The notes under the pieces are model-generated. The model did no database searches. It was not told where the DNA came from and saw only the letters and a list, made by a program, of their open reading frames with translations. A stretch of DNA of 64,000 nucleotides, taken from contig CAMHOY010000001.1 in NCBI GenBank assembly GCA_946186915.1, forward strand, positions 62,001 to 126,000, read 5' to 3'. The position numbers and the translations under genes were made by a program. Shown here piece by piece: positions 40,477-49,521 of this stretch. The stretch is from an uncultured Bacteroidales bacterium. Lineage in GTDB: Bacteria; Bacteroidota; Bacteroidia; Bacteroidales; Paludibacteraceae. How positions within the stretch are numbered: position 1 is the stretch's first letter; each line of letters starts with the position of its first letter.

Positions 40477-41424
40477 TTAATATTCCCAGAGGTCTTGTTC
40501 GAAATTGAGCAATTCGGTAGCTATACGCTCCTGCTCTTTTTTCACCTGATCAGCTGTACCCGCATAATCCGGTATCCAGCGATTGTACATATTGCCCTCA
40601 CCTACGATGTATGACGTGAAAAGACGTTTTTGAAAAAACTCGTCAAAAGTCACACGCTTTACCTCGTTGCGGTTAGGGATCGCATACTGCATTGCCAAAT
40701 ACGGGCGAAGTTCATCGAATGCGATCCAGAACATAATGGACTCACGAAGGGAAGCCATAATATTCGAGTCGTCACGCGTTGATATCTTATCTGCCTGCAG
40801 CGGAGCAATCGCCATAATCTTCGTATGCAAACGCGAGGTGTGCTTGTCGAAGAACACCACTTCCTGAATCAAATACTTCAGCTGATTCTTCACCAACTGC
40901 TCAAACGGATAGAAGTGGAACGACAACTCATCAGCTATACTATCGTAGTGTACCAACATAGCATCTGAAGATGCGATATCAAAGTGCGAAGGATCGTCTG
41001 AATAGTCGGCCAGAGGATCATCCGCCATGAACATCGTAGGAATCACATTACGCGAGATAGGGGCTTGGTGCAGATCCGGTTTAATGGTCTCCATATTCTT
41101 TTCAAAGATAGGAAGACCATCTACTACAGCGTCTGTAATTACTTTGAAGAGGTTACGGTAGTCCGCATCATCCGATTTCGTAGGGAAATAGAGTTGATAG
41201 TTCTGTTTGTATCGCATATCAATGATTCGATATACGTAACGTGCCCAGATTACATCATCGATACGGTGATCTACCATTACGATGGTGTCATGCGCTTGAG
41301 AAAACTCTGCCGTCTGGATACGCGCACTACCTACCTCGTCGAAGAACGAGACAACATTATGCTGTGCCTGAGCCGTTACAAGACCCAGCAACATGCATGC
41401 GATAATACTTAGTTTCTTTATCAT
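40477..41424 (-). CDS. gldN: T9SS/gliding protein GldN (PorN)
   Basis: A 315-residue periplasmic protein with a signal peptide (MIKKLSIIACMLLGLVTAQA). The GldN pattern is clear: DDVIWARYVYRIIDMRYKQN then QLYFP, LFKVITDAVVDGLPIFE, and the conserved IPNRNEVKRVTFDEFFQKR. GldN binds GldK to form the outer-membrane ring of the type IX machine. Last gene of the operon DUF2795-porP-gldKLMN. Confidence 0.95.
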   Translation of the reverse strand: MIKKLSIIACMLLGLVTAQAQHNVVSFFDEVGSARIQTAEFSQAHDTIVMVDHRIDDVIWARYVYRIIDMRYKQNYQLYFPTKSDDADYRNLFKVITDAVVDGLPIFEKNMETIKPDLHQAPISRNVIPTMFMADDPLADYSDDPSHFDIASSDAMLVHYDSIADELSFHFYPFEQLVKNQLKYLIQEVVFFDKHTSRLHTKIMAIAPLQADKISTRDDSNIMASLRESIMFWIAFDELRPYLAMQYAIPNRNEVKRVTFDEFFQKRLFTSYIVGEGNMYNRWIPDYAGTADQVKKEQERIATELLNFEQDLWEY

Positions 41425-41436
41425 ATTTGTTTGGTA

Positions 41437-43005
41437 TTAATTCAATGATAGAGGAATAGGCGACAGACGAGTCTCCTTACCATCGGGACCTTGCGCACGG
41501 ATATCGGTGATGACAACGATGGCTCCCATCTTCAATTTACCGAGACGATCCAACTGGTCGCGAGTAAATTTATTGCCGCGGGATTCCGTCAAAATACCGT
41601 TGATATTCACCTTGAAACTCGTTATGCGGTACGGTAAGTCTAACAATCCGTCAGGTCCGTATGAAGCGATTACAGTAGCAGAATTGTTCAACAGCGCGCC
41701 ACGGGAGATATTTCCATCAGAGTACTCTTTTTCGCCGGACTTGAAGTAAGCTCCCGGTTTTGGCAATGCCTTTACGCGGTATTCTTTACTTCCCATCGGT
41801 TGCATACGGCCATCCAGTTCTGCACTAACGGAAATTGTCACACTCTTTGCACCGTCACCCGGTTTAATGATCCATAAACCTCCTTGCTGGCGAACAGCAG
41901 CACCACTCACGGATATTTTCACCTTATCGTTCGATACACCCGGAACAGAGATTGAGAACTTGTTATCATATCCGCGATACATGATATTGAGGTCAGTGTT
42001 TGAGATCGTCACAGCAGGCTCACCTACACTATACTCACTCGAGAACGGTAAATTTTCCATTTCGCCTGTTGAAGGATTCTGGTAAGCAATCCAACCAGAA
42101 TACTTTTTCAATCCTATACCAGAAGCTGCTACCTCATAAATACCTTGGTCATTGATACGCTGTCCCTCAATATAATATTCGGGACGCTGCGTTGAGTCAA
42201 TAGCTGCCAAAATAATTTGAGCTGAATATTTGCCACCACGAATCACATAGTTCGAATTCGGTATCACGTACGCGTTCAATTTATTCACGCGCAGGTCACC
42301 CGCGTCCGTGCGATCCATAAGGTACTGAATCACCTGGCTCTCCGTTGAGCGCACATCGTTCTGCATCTTCGTTAGGATGGTGATAGAAGCGCCTACAGGC
42401 ATTCCTTCGAAAATTGCCACTTCCCAGTCGCAGGAGTCCTTCTCGTGCGCATTATATCCACGCTCGGTAGCGAGATTCTGAAGAATAGAGTTACGCAGTT
42501 CCGCATCCTGATCCGCCAACTGAGCGGCATAATCACGATAGTAAGCAACCATCTCTTTCAGTATTGCTCCGTTACCTTGTACAATGGCATACTGAGCTGT
42601 TACGTCCAAGTTCGAATTACCTTCGATATGCATCGTCGGATCGATGCCTTGCGCTTTCAACTCCTCTACTTTCTTCTTGCTATCGGCCAAGATGGCGATG
42701 TGCTCCTTGAAGTCTTGAATATAGTTGAACAACGAGTCAGCACGCAGTTGTACCTCTTTAGCTTTATCGAACCACTCTTGCGTCTTCTCAGGGTTATCAG
42801 CATTAGCAGCTTGGAAATCCTGATAGAGTTTCGCATTACGTTTATCCGATGCAGCGATAGAGGAATGCAGACTATTGTCCACCAATGTAAAACCATTGAG
42901 GATATCCGTACTTACGTTCAACGCCAGCATGGCGGTGAGCACCAAGTACATCATACCAATCATTTTTTGTCTCGGGGTTTCCGGACAGTTTTTTGCTCCA
43001 CCCAT
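41437..43005 (-). CDS. gldM: T9SS/gliding motor protein GldM (PorM)
   Basis: A 522-residue protein: one N-terminal transmembrane helix (MIGMMYLVLTAMLALNVSTD), then a long periplasmic part with the four-domain PorM layout. Together with GldL it forms the proton-driven motor that powers T9SS export. Motifs KNCPETPRQKMIGMMYLVLT and NGAILKEMVAYYRDYAAQL fit the family. Normal length; 12 bp from gldN, 24 bp from gldL. Confidence 0.95.
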   Translation of the reverse strand: MGGAKNCPETPRQKMIGMMYLVLTAMLALNVSTDILNGFTLVDNSLHSSIAASDKRNAKLYQDFQAANADNPEKTQEWFDKAKEVQLRADSLFNYIQDFKEHIAILADSKKKVEELKAQGIDPTMHIEGNSNLDVTAQYAIVQGNGAILKEMVAYYRDYAAQLADQDAELRNSILQNLATERGYNAHEKDSCDWEVAIFEGMPVGASITILTKMQNDVRSTESQVIQYLMDRTDAGDLRVNKLNAYVIPNSNYVIRGGKYSAQIILAAIDSTQRPEYYIEGQRINDQGIYEVAASGIGLKKYSGWIAYQNPSTGEMENLPFSSEYSVGEPAVTISNTDLNIMYRGYDNKFSISVPGVSNDKVKISVSGAAVRQQGGLWIIKPGDGAKSVTISVSAELDGRMQPMGSKEYRVKALPKPGAYFKSGEKEYSDGNISRGALLNNSATVIASYGPDGLLDLPYRITSFKVNINGILTESRGNKFTRDQLDRLGKLKMGAIVVITDIRAQGPDGKETRLSPIPLSLN

Positions 43006-43029
43006 TGCTGAAGTGTTTAAAAGTTAAAC

Positions 43030-43959
43030 TTATGCGAGAGCATTGAGCATGTTACCATAAATAGCATTCAGGTCAGCTACATGCTTCTGCAACTGCTTCG
43101 TACCATTAGCAAACGCCAACTGAGCTTCTGCTGCCTCTTTTGCCGATGCGGCCGCGCTCTTTTGCGCCTCCATCTGTGCGTTAACAGCTTGCAGTTGGAG
43201 CTCATAAACCGAGTTCAACGAAGCGATATTCTTACCTACTAATTCTACTCCTTGTTTGTAAGCTTTGGTTTCTTCTGCTACCGCCTTGATGTCCTCGCCG
43301 ATTTGTGCATACGAACCAGACAAACCATCAGTTGCCTTAGCCAACGAGTCGGTTGAGAAGCCCACTGCGGTTATCTTCGAAGTGTACTCCATTGTAGCAG
43401 CCTCTGCAGCCACCAAGCGGTCATTCAGTTTCACGCCTGAAGCAGCCACTTTATTCAACTCACTCAACTGTGAAGCAGTCTTTGCCAAATCAGCAATACC
43501 ATCCTTCAATGCCTGTACATCCTCATCCTTTAACGACGGGACTTTAGCCGAAGTAGGTGCTGCTGTCGGGACGCCTGCACTCATACCTGTTACTGCTGCA
43601 GTTGGTTCACCGGCAACACCAGCGCCTAACAACGTAGGACGGGCCTGATGAGACTTCTCCTCAAGCAATTCCGGTTTTGTACCGAACTCCAATAACTGCG
43701 GGAAGACATTCTCCCAGTGGAACTCAGGATGCGGGTGCTCTAACGTACCGATAAGGAACAGGAATGCCTCCGTGAACATTCCGACCATCAGCACTTGACT
43801 AGCTCCCGGCCAGTGCAAAATCTTAAACAACGCACCGATAATAACGACCGACGCACCTGCTGAGTAAACGATGTTAACCACATTCTTACCCTGATAGGAC
43901 TCATACCAGTGGAAGAATCTTGCACCAAAACCTTGGTTTGTAGCTTTTTCTGTAGCCAT
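43030..43959 (-). CDS. gldL: T9SS/gliding motor protein GldL (PorL)
   Basis: A 309-residue inner-membrane protein. Two transmembrane helices near the N-terminus (VVNIVYSAGASVVIIGALFK and ASQVLMVGMFTEAFLFLIGT) with the conserved Glu in MFTEAF expected to carry protons. A Pro/Ala/Thr-rich linker and a long helical cytosolic tail (coiled coil, Ala/Gln-rich) follow. Usual PorL length. Confidence 0.94.
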   Translation of the reverse strand: MATEKATNQGFGARFFHWYESYQGKNVVNIVYSAGASVVIIGALFKILHWPGASQVLMVGMFTEAFLFLIGTLEHPHPEFHWENVFPQLLEFGTKPELLEEKSHQARPTLLGAGVAGEPTAAVTGMSAGVPTAAPTSAKVPSLKDEDVQALKDGIADLAKTASQLSELNKVAASGVKLNDRLVAAEAATMEYTSKITAVGFSTDSLAKATDGLSGSYAQIGEDIKAVAEETKAYKQGVELVGKNIASLNSVYELQLQAVNAQMEAQKSAAASAKEAAEAQLAFANGTKQLQKHVADLNAIYGNMLNALA

Positions 43960-44002
43960 AGTTTGTTATAACTTATATGTTTAATTGTATGTTATTTCTA
44001 TA

Positions 44003-45349
44003 TTATTCACCTATGTATGCGCGAACACAGCGGAAGCCGATGTACGGACGGCTCTCATACTGGTACTCATAGGTACGAACGCCGCACTGCATGAAATAAC
44101 TGATATCTTTCCAGCTACCTCCCTTAACGACCTTACGTTTCAAGATATCCGGATCTGCTTTACGAGCCATATAACTATAGTCCGGATTCAAGTCATGGAT
44201 ATGCGTATTAGCAGCACTCTGGTAAGCCGAGTTCGTCCATTCCGATACGTTACCCGCCATGTCGAACAAACCGAAATCATTCGGGCGGAACTGAGCTACC
44301 TTCATCGTCGTAGTACCGGTATCATCGTTGTACGCACCACGGTACGGCTTAAAGTTGGCGAAGAAACAGCCCTTGCCATCGCGAGCATAGTTGCTTCCCC
44401 ACGGATACATCGCCAATTTACGTCCTCCGCGCGCAGCATACTCCCATTGAGCCTCCGTCGGCAGACGATATGCGTTGGCCTCGGTGGTAGAATACATATT
44501 AAAGAGTTTCGAGCGCCAGTTACAGAAAGCGTGTGCCTGCTCCCATGTTACACCTACTACAGGATACTCTGCGTAGCCCGGGTGCTTGAAATACATATGC
44601 AGCAACGGATCGTTATACGAGAACTGGAAGTCACGCGCCCAAACCAAAGTATCCGGATAGATACTTATAATCTTTTCAGTCAACAGGTCTTTCGGTTCGC
44701 GCAACGGACGGATAATTGTAGAATCCTTGATCTCATTATTGGCGTTAACCCAGAAAGTATCAACGCGTGCCGTTGCTCCCGGGGGATAGGTGCTGGTAGC
44801 AACGTCAAATTTGTTACGCTGCGGAAGCGCCTCGTCCATATTCACCCAATTGTAGCGATAGTGCAGATTGTTCGTATTGAACTTGCCATCTGAGTAATAC
44901 ATTGAGGACAATGCATCAACCACATCCTCCTCCTTGCTGTTCCATGGCACTTTTTTACGCCAATCGATACGGAAATTGGTTTCATCAAAATCCTCGTCTT
45001 TCGGCTGGATAGCATAGTCAGTCATGCCGGCCGCAATCAAGTTGGTCAAAGCGATTGAGTCACGCACCCAGTTCACAAACTGATGGTACTCGCTGTTGGT
45101 AATTTCGGTCTCGTCCATCCAGAACGCGTCCACTGTCACCATTACCACGTTGTCCGGTTGCTCAAACACCGCAGACTGTGTGTTAGCTCCCATCATGAAG
45201 GAACCCTTCTTAATGAACAACATTCCGTAAGGATTTGCCTCCTTAAAGTTGGTACTTTTGCCTACTCCGACTAATTCGCCGGCCGGCTTGTTGCAACTCG
45301 CCAATGCAATCGCAAATACGATCAATGGCAAAATCTTAGTTACTTTCAT
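44003..45349 (-). CDS. gldK: T9SS/gliding lipoprotein GldK (PorK)
   Basis: A 448-residue outer-membrane lipoprotein: lipobox IALASCNK (Cys at about 19), then a formylglycine-generating-enzyme-like fold (FMMGAN, LPTEAQWEYAARGG, NDFGLFDMAGNVSEW, GGSWKDISYFM, RPYIGFRCV). In GldK this fold is structural and forms the ring with GldN. It lies between porP and gldL. Confidence 0.95.
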   Translation of the reverse strand: MKVTKILPLIVFAIALASCNKPAGELVGVGKSTNFKEANPYGMLFIKKGSFMMGANTQSAVFEQPDNVVMVTVDAFWMDETEITNSEYHQFVNWVRDSIALTNLIAAGMTDYAIQPKDEDFDETNFRIDWRKKVPWNSKEEDVVDALSSMYYSDGKFNTNNLHYRYNWVNMDEALPQRNKFDVATSTYPPGATARVDTFWVNANNEIKDSTIIRPLREPKDLLTEKIISIYPDTLVWARDFQFSYNDPLLHMYFKHPGYAEYPVVGVTWEQAHAFCNWRSKLFNMYSTTEANAYRLPTEAQWEYAARGGRKLAMYPWGSNYARDGKGCFFANFKPYRGAYNDDTGTTTMKVAQFRPNDFGLFDMAGNVSEWTNSAYQSAANTHIHDLNPDYSYMARKADPDILKRKVVKGGSWKDISYFMQCGVRTYEYQYESRPYIGFRCVRAYIGE

Positions 45350-45351
45350 AC

Positions 45352-46302
45352 TTACAAGTATCGAATTGATTTATATTTATTCGTTCTTTTCGGCTTCAGG
45401 ATATCAAATCCATAGGCCAGATATAGTTCATGACTTCCGTAGCTTTCCAATAGCAATTTGTTAGTCGGCAACTCACATGTATATCCCAACTGCAAACCGT
45501 TAATAATATCTATGCCTAGCAATATATTCACACTTCCGGCAATGCGATATCCGAGTCCCCAGCGATAACGGTCTTTATAGTCGCACATCAGCGTAAGGTT
45601 GATATCCCAACTGACAAAATCGCTCATCACCATCATGCTCGGCGTCAACATCCAATCCCGATGGTCCTTCAGCCGGAAATGGTATCCACCCGTGATATAC
45701 ATCGTTCCAATCAAAGTCACCGATGTGTACTCATCCCAAGTGACTGTTGGACGGGTCAAATGACTATAACTCGCACCCACCCACCATGTCGGAGTGCTGT
45801 AATATAATCCGAAACCCATGTCAAATGTCATTCCCGATTTGCTGCCGGTCGGCACCGACTCATCCGTCGCTTCGTGGTAATCGTCCCCCATCTTGCTGAG
45901 ATTAATGGAATCCCCTTTGAACCCTACGTTCACGAATCCCAAATCGATTCCGATGCTCAAATACCCGTTTCCCAACCTCTGACGATACGCGTACTGAGCA
46001 TACAGTGATTGATTGGTGAACAATCCGTAGCGGTCGTTCAGGAATCGCACCCCCGCGCCGTGACGCGTCTTGCCTATTACAAATGGCGAGCAGAAAGTGA
46101 ACCAAGTGCTCATCGGCGCGTTGGTTATGTCCACATACTGCATGCGGTGCATTCCAACCACTCTCATCAAATCGCCCTCTCCCACCGCTGCGGGATTATA
46201 GGCAGTCGGCATAAACATATATTGTCCCATCTGCGGATCGAACTGCGCACTCGCAGTCACGACAGCCATAAGCGCAAGCAGAAGGCTAATACTCTTCCTC
46301 AT
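45352..46302 (-). CDS. T9SS outer-membrane protein of the PorP/SprF family
   Basis: Start at 46302 (MRKSISLLLALMAVVTASAQ, signal peptide). The mature protein begins FDPQMGQYMFMPTAYNPAAV, the PorP/SprF signature, and is a beta-barrel (GVRFLNDRYGLFTNQSLYAQ then YAYRQRL). PorP-type proteins anchor the T9SS ring or hold attached surface adhesins. The start overlaps the DUF2795 gene by 17 bp. First barrel gene of the gldKLMN operon. Confidence 0.92.
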   Translation of the reverse strand: MRKSISLLLALMAVVTASAQFDPQMGQYMFMPTAYNPAAVGEGDLMRVVGMHRMQYVDITNAPMSTWFTFCSPFVIGKTRHGAGVRFLNDRYGLFTNQSLYAQYAYRQRLGNGYLSIGIDLGFVNVGFKGDSINLSKMGDDYHEATDESVPTGSKSGMTFDMGFGLYYSTPTWWVGASYSHLTRPTVTWDEYTSVTLIGTMYITGGYHFRLKDHRDWMLTPSMMVMSDFVSWDINLTLMCDYKDRYRWGLGYRIAGSVNILLGIDIINGLQLGYTCELPTNKLLLESYGSHELYLAYGFDILKPKRTNKYKSIRYL

Positions 46303-46513
46303 CGAAGAAGAAATCCTCATCCTGTGTAGGATAATCCGGCCATATATCCAAGATGCTCTCATACTGTTCATCATCCTCGTCCTCCAGCTCGTGCAAATTC
46401 TCAATTACCTCCGCAGGAGCGCCAATACGATTGGCATAATCAAGCAATTCTTCTTTCGTTGCTGGCCATGGAGCATCCTCTAATTTCGAAGCCAATTCAA
46501 GCGTCCAATACAT
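46286..46513 (-). CDS. DUF2795 small acidic protein
   Basis: A 75-residue, very acidic protein: MYWTLELASKLEDAPWPATK then EELLDYANRIGAPAEVIENL matches DUF2795 and is followed by an acidic tail (LEDEDDEQYE...DEEEY). In this window it is the first gene of the T9SS operon, with the promoter at 46571-46602 and a 17-bp overlap with porP. Function unknown. Confidence 0.85.
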   Translation of the reverse strand: MYWTLELASKLEDAPWPATKEELLDYANRIGAPAEVIENLHELEDEDDEQYESILDIWPDYPTQDEDFFFDEEEY

Positions 46514-46570
46514 AGTTTATTTTCAATAACAATTCGACCCTCCGCGGGTATAGTTTTTCAAAATAGCGTG

Positions 46571-46602
46571 CAAAAGTAGTAAAAAAGATCGATTCATGCA
46601 AA
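46571..46602 (-). promoter_or_regulatory. Promoter of the DUF2795-porP-gldKLMN operon
   Basis: Minus strand TTTG (46602-46599), 20 bp, TACTTTTG (46578-46571), about 58 nt before the first start codon at 46513. Confidence 0.75.
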
Positions 46603-46676
46603 TATTTCTTGTAATATTTTACATTTTTTGGTATTTTTTACACAATTAGGCCTTTTTCCGTCAATTTTTCCACATT

Positions 46677-47207
46677 TTATTCTTTGTGCCAGGTTTCTTC
46701 TGCCTCACCGTTCTTGTACCCGATATAGCGCGCCAGGACGAACAAATAGTCACTGATTCTGTTCATTATTTTCATCACTTCATCGGGGCACCCTAATACA
46801 ATCATTCGGCGCTCTGCGCGACGACAGATGGTGCGGCAGACATGACATCTCGCTATACATTCCGAACCGGCAGGAAGGATGAACGCACGCTGCTTCGGGA
46901 CTTCTGCTTGTAGAGCGTCTATCCATGTCTCCACCTGTTGTACATCCGTCTCGTTGACCCACTCTCCGGGAGCCAAACTCAACGCCGCCCCTAAGTTAAA
47001 CAACTTGTTCTGTATCCACGCCAGTTGTTCGTCTGATTGTTGAAAACTGACGACAGACGACTTCAGTCCTGCCCGTAGCAAGCCTATCCAACTGTTGAGT
47101 TCATCTACGGTGCCGTACGCCTCTATACGCGCATCAGCTTTCGAGATACGCTCACCATTCGCCAGTGATGTCTCGCCTTTGTCTCCTGTTTTTGTATAAA
47201 TTGCCAT
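46677..47207 (-). CDS. Cob(I)yrinic acid a,c-diamide adenosyltransferase, PduO type
   Basis: A 176-residue protein that makes adenosylcobalamin from cob(I)alamin and ATP. The N-terminal MAIYTKTGDKGETSLANGER and the helical core with RAERRMI and NRISDYLFVLARY are those of PduO-type (ACAT) enzymes. Full length. Downstream of a separate methyltransferase gene on the same strand. Confidence 0.92.
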   Translation of the reverse strand: MAIYTKTGDKGETSLANGERISKADARIEAYGTVDELNSWIGLLRAGLKSSVVSFQQSDEQLAWIQNKLFNLGAALSLAPGEWVNETDVQQVETWIDALQAEVPKQRAFILPAGSECIARCHVCRTICRRAERRMIVLGCPDEVMKIMNRISDYLFVLARYIGYKNGEAEETWHKE

Positions 47208-47253
47208 GTTAATAAAATCTTTAGTTTTTACACTTCTGCGTTTGGAACATACT

Positions 47254-48066
47254 CTATACCTTTATTCTATAATGCCGCTTCAGATAATGCGGATCAACAA
47301 ACAAGAGTCCTACGTGGTAAAGGTCCATGCTGGTTGTCACGCGCACGTTATCTTTGAGAGCATTCCACGCCTGTTCCATCTGTTCGGAATGATGAATATC
47401 GTCGATTACCATCACTCCTTTCCCATTCATCCGCGGTAGCAAAAAATCGACATACCGCATCGTAGCCTCAAAAGTATGGTTTGCATCCACATATACGACA
47501 TCCAGTCCTTCGCGCGCACGTTTAGATAAGGTATCATCAATATTTCCCTGTTGCCATTCAATATTTTCCAGTCGCAGTGCACGCCATACACCTTGCGCTA
47601 CATTCAGCACCTCCTCACTACCTTCGAGAGTGACTACCTTGTTACGGCTGTCTGCACTCGCCATGTATGCTGTTGTCACGCCCAAAGACGTACCTAACTC
47701 AAGTATCTCCAGAGGTCGCTTCTCATGTTGTCCGATAAAATTGACTAAGCGGAAGAGCAACTGCCCAATAACCGGTCGCTCCAGATGTGTTTTGGCGATA
47801 TCGCATACACGACGCTTAACCAGCTTGCCTTCCGGAGAACCAGCCGATCCGAAATCCATTACGTCTAATACATCTTCACAAGCCAACAGTGACTCTCGCT
47901 GACGCTCTATATCAGCGAAACAATAGTAGGCATTTTTGTCGCGTAGCACGAACCGCACCAACTCAAACAGGTACGGAGAATGAATGCCTTCTCCTGTTGT
48001 ATTCCATGCACTGAAAACATGCCGGACGTACGCCCAAAAACGATGTGTGCTGTCTTTTTTTGCCAT
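47254..48066 (-). CDS. Class I SAM-dependent methyltransferase
   Basis: A 270-residue protein. The SAM-binding motif I is ILELGTSLGVTTAYMA, followed by KVVTLEGSE (motif II) and VVYVDANHTFEATMRYVDFL (motif III) and MVIDDIHHSEQMEQAW, as in O-methyltransferase family-3-like enzymes. The substrate is unknown. Its start codon is 8 nt past a perfect -33/-7 promoter that overlaps the divergent promoter of the SpmAB-like gene. Confidence 0.85.
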   Translation of the reverse strand: MAKKDSTHRFWAYVRHVFSAWNTTGEGIHSPYLFELVRFVLRDKNAYYCFADIERQRESLLACEDVLDVMDFGSAGSPEGKLVKRRVCDIAKTHLERPVIGQLLFRLVNFIGQHEKRPLEILELGTSLGVTTAYMASADSRNKVVTLEGSEEVLNVAQGVWRALRLENIEWQQGNIDDTLSKRAREGLDVVYVDANHTFEATMRYVDFLLPRMNGKGVMVIDDIHHSEQMEQAWNALKDNVRVTTSMDLYHVGLLFVDPHYLKRHYRIKV

Positions 48067-48074
48067 TTATGGCG

Positions 48075-48106
48075 CAAAAATACTATTTTTTTTGCACATA
48101 TCCAAA
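48075..48106 (-). promoter_or_regulatory. Promoter of the methyltransferase gene
   Basis: Minus strand TTTG (48106-48103), 20 bp, TATTTTTG (48082-48075), 8 nt before the ATG at 48066. Overlaps the divergent promoter 48091-48122. Confidence 0.75.
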
Positions 48107-48122
48107 AAAAAATGTAATTTTG
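48091..48122 (+). promoter_or_regulatory. Promoter of the SpmAB-like gene, 4 nt from its start codon
   Basis: TTTG (48091-48094), 20 bp, TAATTTTG (48115-48122), then TCGC and the ATG at 48127. The transcription start must fall at or almost at the start codon. Confidence 0.8.
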
Positions 48123-48126
48123 TCGC

Positions 48127-49359
48127 ATGATTTTGAATTATATTTGGATTTCGCTCATTTTGCTTGCCATTCTGATGGGATTGGTGCAAGCTATCTGTTA
48201 CGGAAACGTAGATATCTTCTCTGCGATTCTAAACTCTACTTTCGACAGTGCAAAAACAGGTTTTGAACTCTCATTAGGTTTGACGGGTGTACTCTCATTA
48301 TGGATGGGTATCATGAATATCGGTGAGAAAGCCGGTACGGTGAATACTTTGGGAAAAGCCATCAATCCGTTCTTCAGTCGTATATTTCCGGAGATACCAA
48401 AGGGTCATCCCGTCTATGGTACAATGCTGATGAATTTTGCAGCGAACATGTTGGGACTTGACAATGCCGCTACGCCGATGGGGTTGAAGGCGATGGGGGA
48501 ATTGCAGGAACTAAACAGCAACAAATCGAAGGCATCCAATGCGATGGTGATGTTCGTTGTATTGGGTGCAAGTGGTCTAACGCTTATCCCGACAACTATT
48601 ATGGCGTACCGCGCACAGTTAGGCGCTGCTAACCCTGCGGATGTCTTTCTCCCAATACTCATCGCCACATACGTAGCGACATTAGTGGGACTTCTCTGCG
48701 TTTGTATCGCACAAAGAATTAAGATGAAAGATCCTGTTGTATTGGGTACGCTGATCGGTTTGACGGCGCTTGTAGGACTGCTTGTCTGGGGTTCAACGCT
48801 CCTCTCGCATGAAACTTTAGCTGTCGTTTCTGCGGCCATCGCGGCCATTCTGTTACTCGGTGTTATCTGCTGGTTTATTCTGCAGGCAACTTGGAAGAAA
48901 GTCAACGTGTACGATACGTTCATTGACGGTGCCAAAGGTGGTTTTCAAACGGCCATCGGCATTATCCCTTATCTCATCGCCATTCTTGTGGCCGTAGGTA
49001 TGTTCCGCGCGAGCGGTGCAATGGGATTACTAGAGCAAGGCATCTCCTGGTGCTTCGCTGCCTGCGGTATCAATCCGGACTTGGCGGGCGCTGTACCGAC
49101 AGCCTTGATGAAACCGCTCAGCGGCAGCGGAGCGCGCGGACTGATGTTAGAGGCGATGACAACCTATGGGGCAGACAGTCTGGTAGGACGCCTTTGCTGT
49201 ATTCTTCAAGGCACTACAGATACCACTTTCTACGTGCTGGCTGTCTATTTCGGCAGCGTAAATATCAAAGATACAGGGCACGCCGTAGTGTGCTGCTTAC
49301 TTGCCGACCTCGCCGGTGCCATTGCCGCCTTCGCTATCGCGCCCGTTTTCTTTGGATAA
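48127..49359 (+). CDS. Nucleoside-recognition domain protein, SpmA-SpmB fusion type
   Basis: A 410-residue membrane protein with two halves like SpmA (LGLTGVLSLWMGIMNIGEKA, NFAANMLGLDNAATPMGLKA) and SpmB (PYLIAILVAVGMFRASGAMG, PTALMKPLSGSGARGLM, LQGTTDTTFYVLAVYFGSV). In Bacillus SpmA and SpmB help dehydrate spores; the Bacteroidota form is fused and its role is unknown, perhaps nucleoside or other small-molecule transport. Start codon 4 nt past the promoter. Confidence 0.88.
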   Translation: MILNYIWISLILLAILMGLVQAICYGNVDIFSAILNSTFDSAKTGFELSLGLTGVLSLWMGIMNIGEKAGTVNTLGKAINPFFSRIFPEIPKGHPVYGTMLMNFAANMLGLDNAATPMGLKAMGELQELNSNKSKASNAMVMFVVLGASGLTLIPTTIMAYRAQLGAANPADVFLPILIATYVATLVGLLCVCIAQRIKMKDPVVLGTLIGLTALVGLLVWGSTLLSHETLAVVSAAIAAILLLGVICWFILQATWKKVNVYDTFIDGAKGGFQTAIGIIPYLIAILVAVGMFRASGAMGLLEQGISWCFAACGINPDLAGAVPTALMKPLSGSGARGLMLEAMTTYGADSLVGRLCCILQGTTDTTFYVLAVYFGSVNIKDTGHAVVCCLLADLAGAIAAFAIAPVFFG

Positions 49360-49521
49360 AAAGCAACACTCCAGTATTATATATACAATATATAATACCA
49401 ATGAAATAAAAAGCAAAAATTAGTGCGTGATAAGTACGAGATAAGTGCGTCATAAGTACGTCGTAAGTACGAGATTTTCAGGGTTGAGTGCTTATAAATT
49501 GCACATAAAGAGTATATATAC
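49360..49521. repeat. Gap with ATAAGTACG-type word repeat (49423-49473)
   Basis: The gap between the SpmAB-like gene and ybeY holds a series of about 10-11-nt units: GTGCGTGATAAGTACGAG, ATAAGTGCGTC, ATAAGTACGTC, GTAAGTACGAG. No gene or clear promoter seen in it. Confidence 0.65.

Noticed and set aside
44003..45349. Formylglycine-generating enzyme (sulfatase activation)
   Set aside because: The fold is shared, but the lipobox and the position in porP-gldKLMN mark it as GldK.
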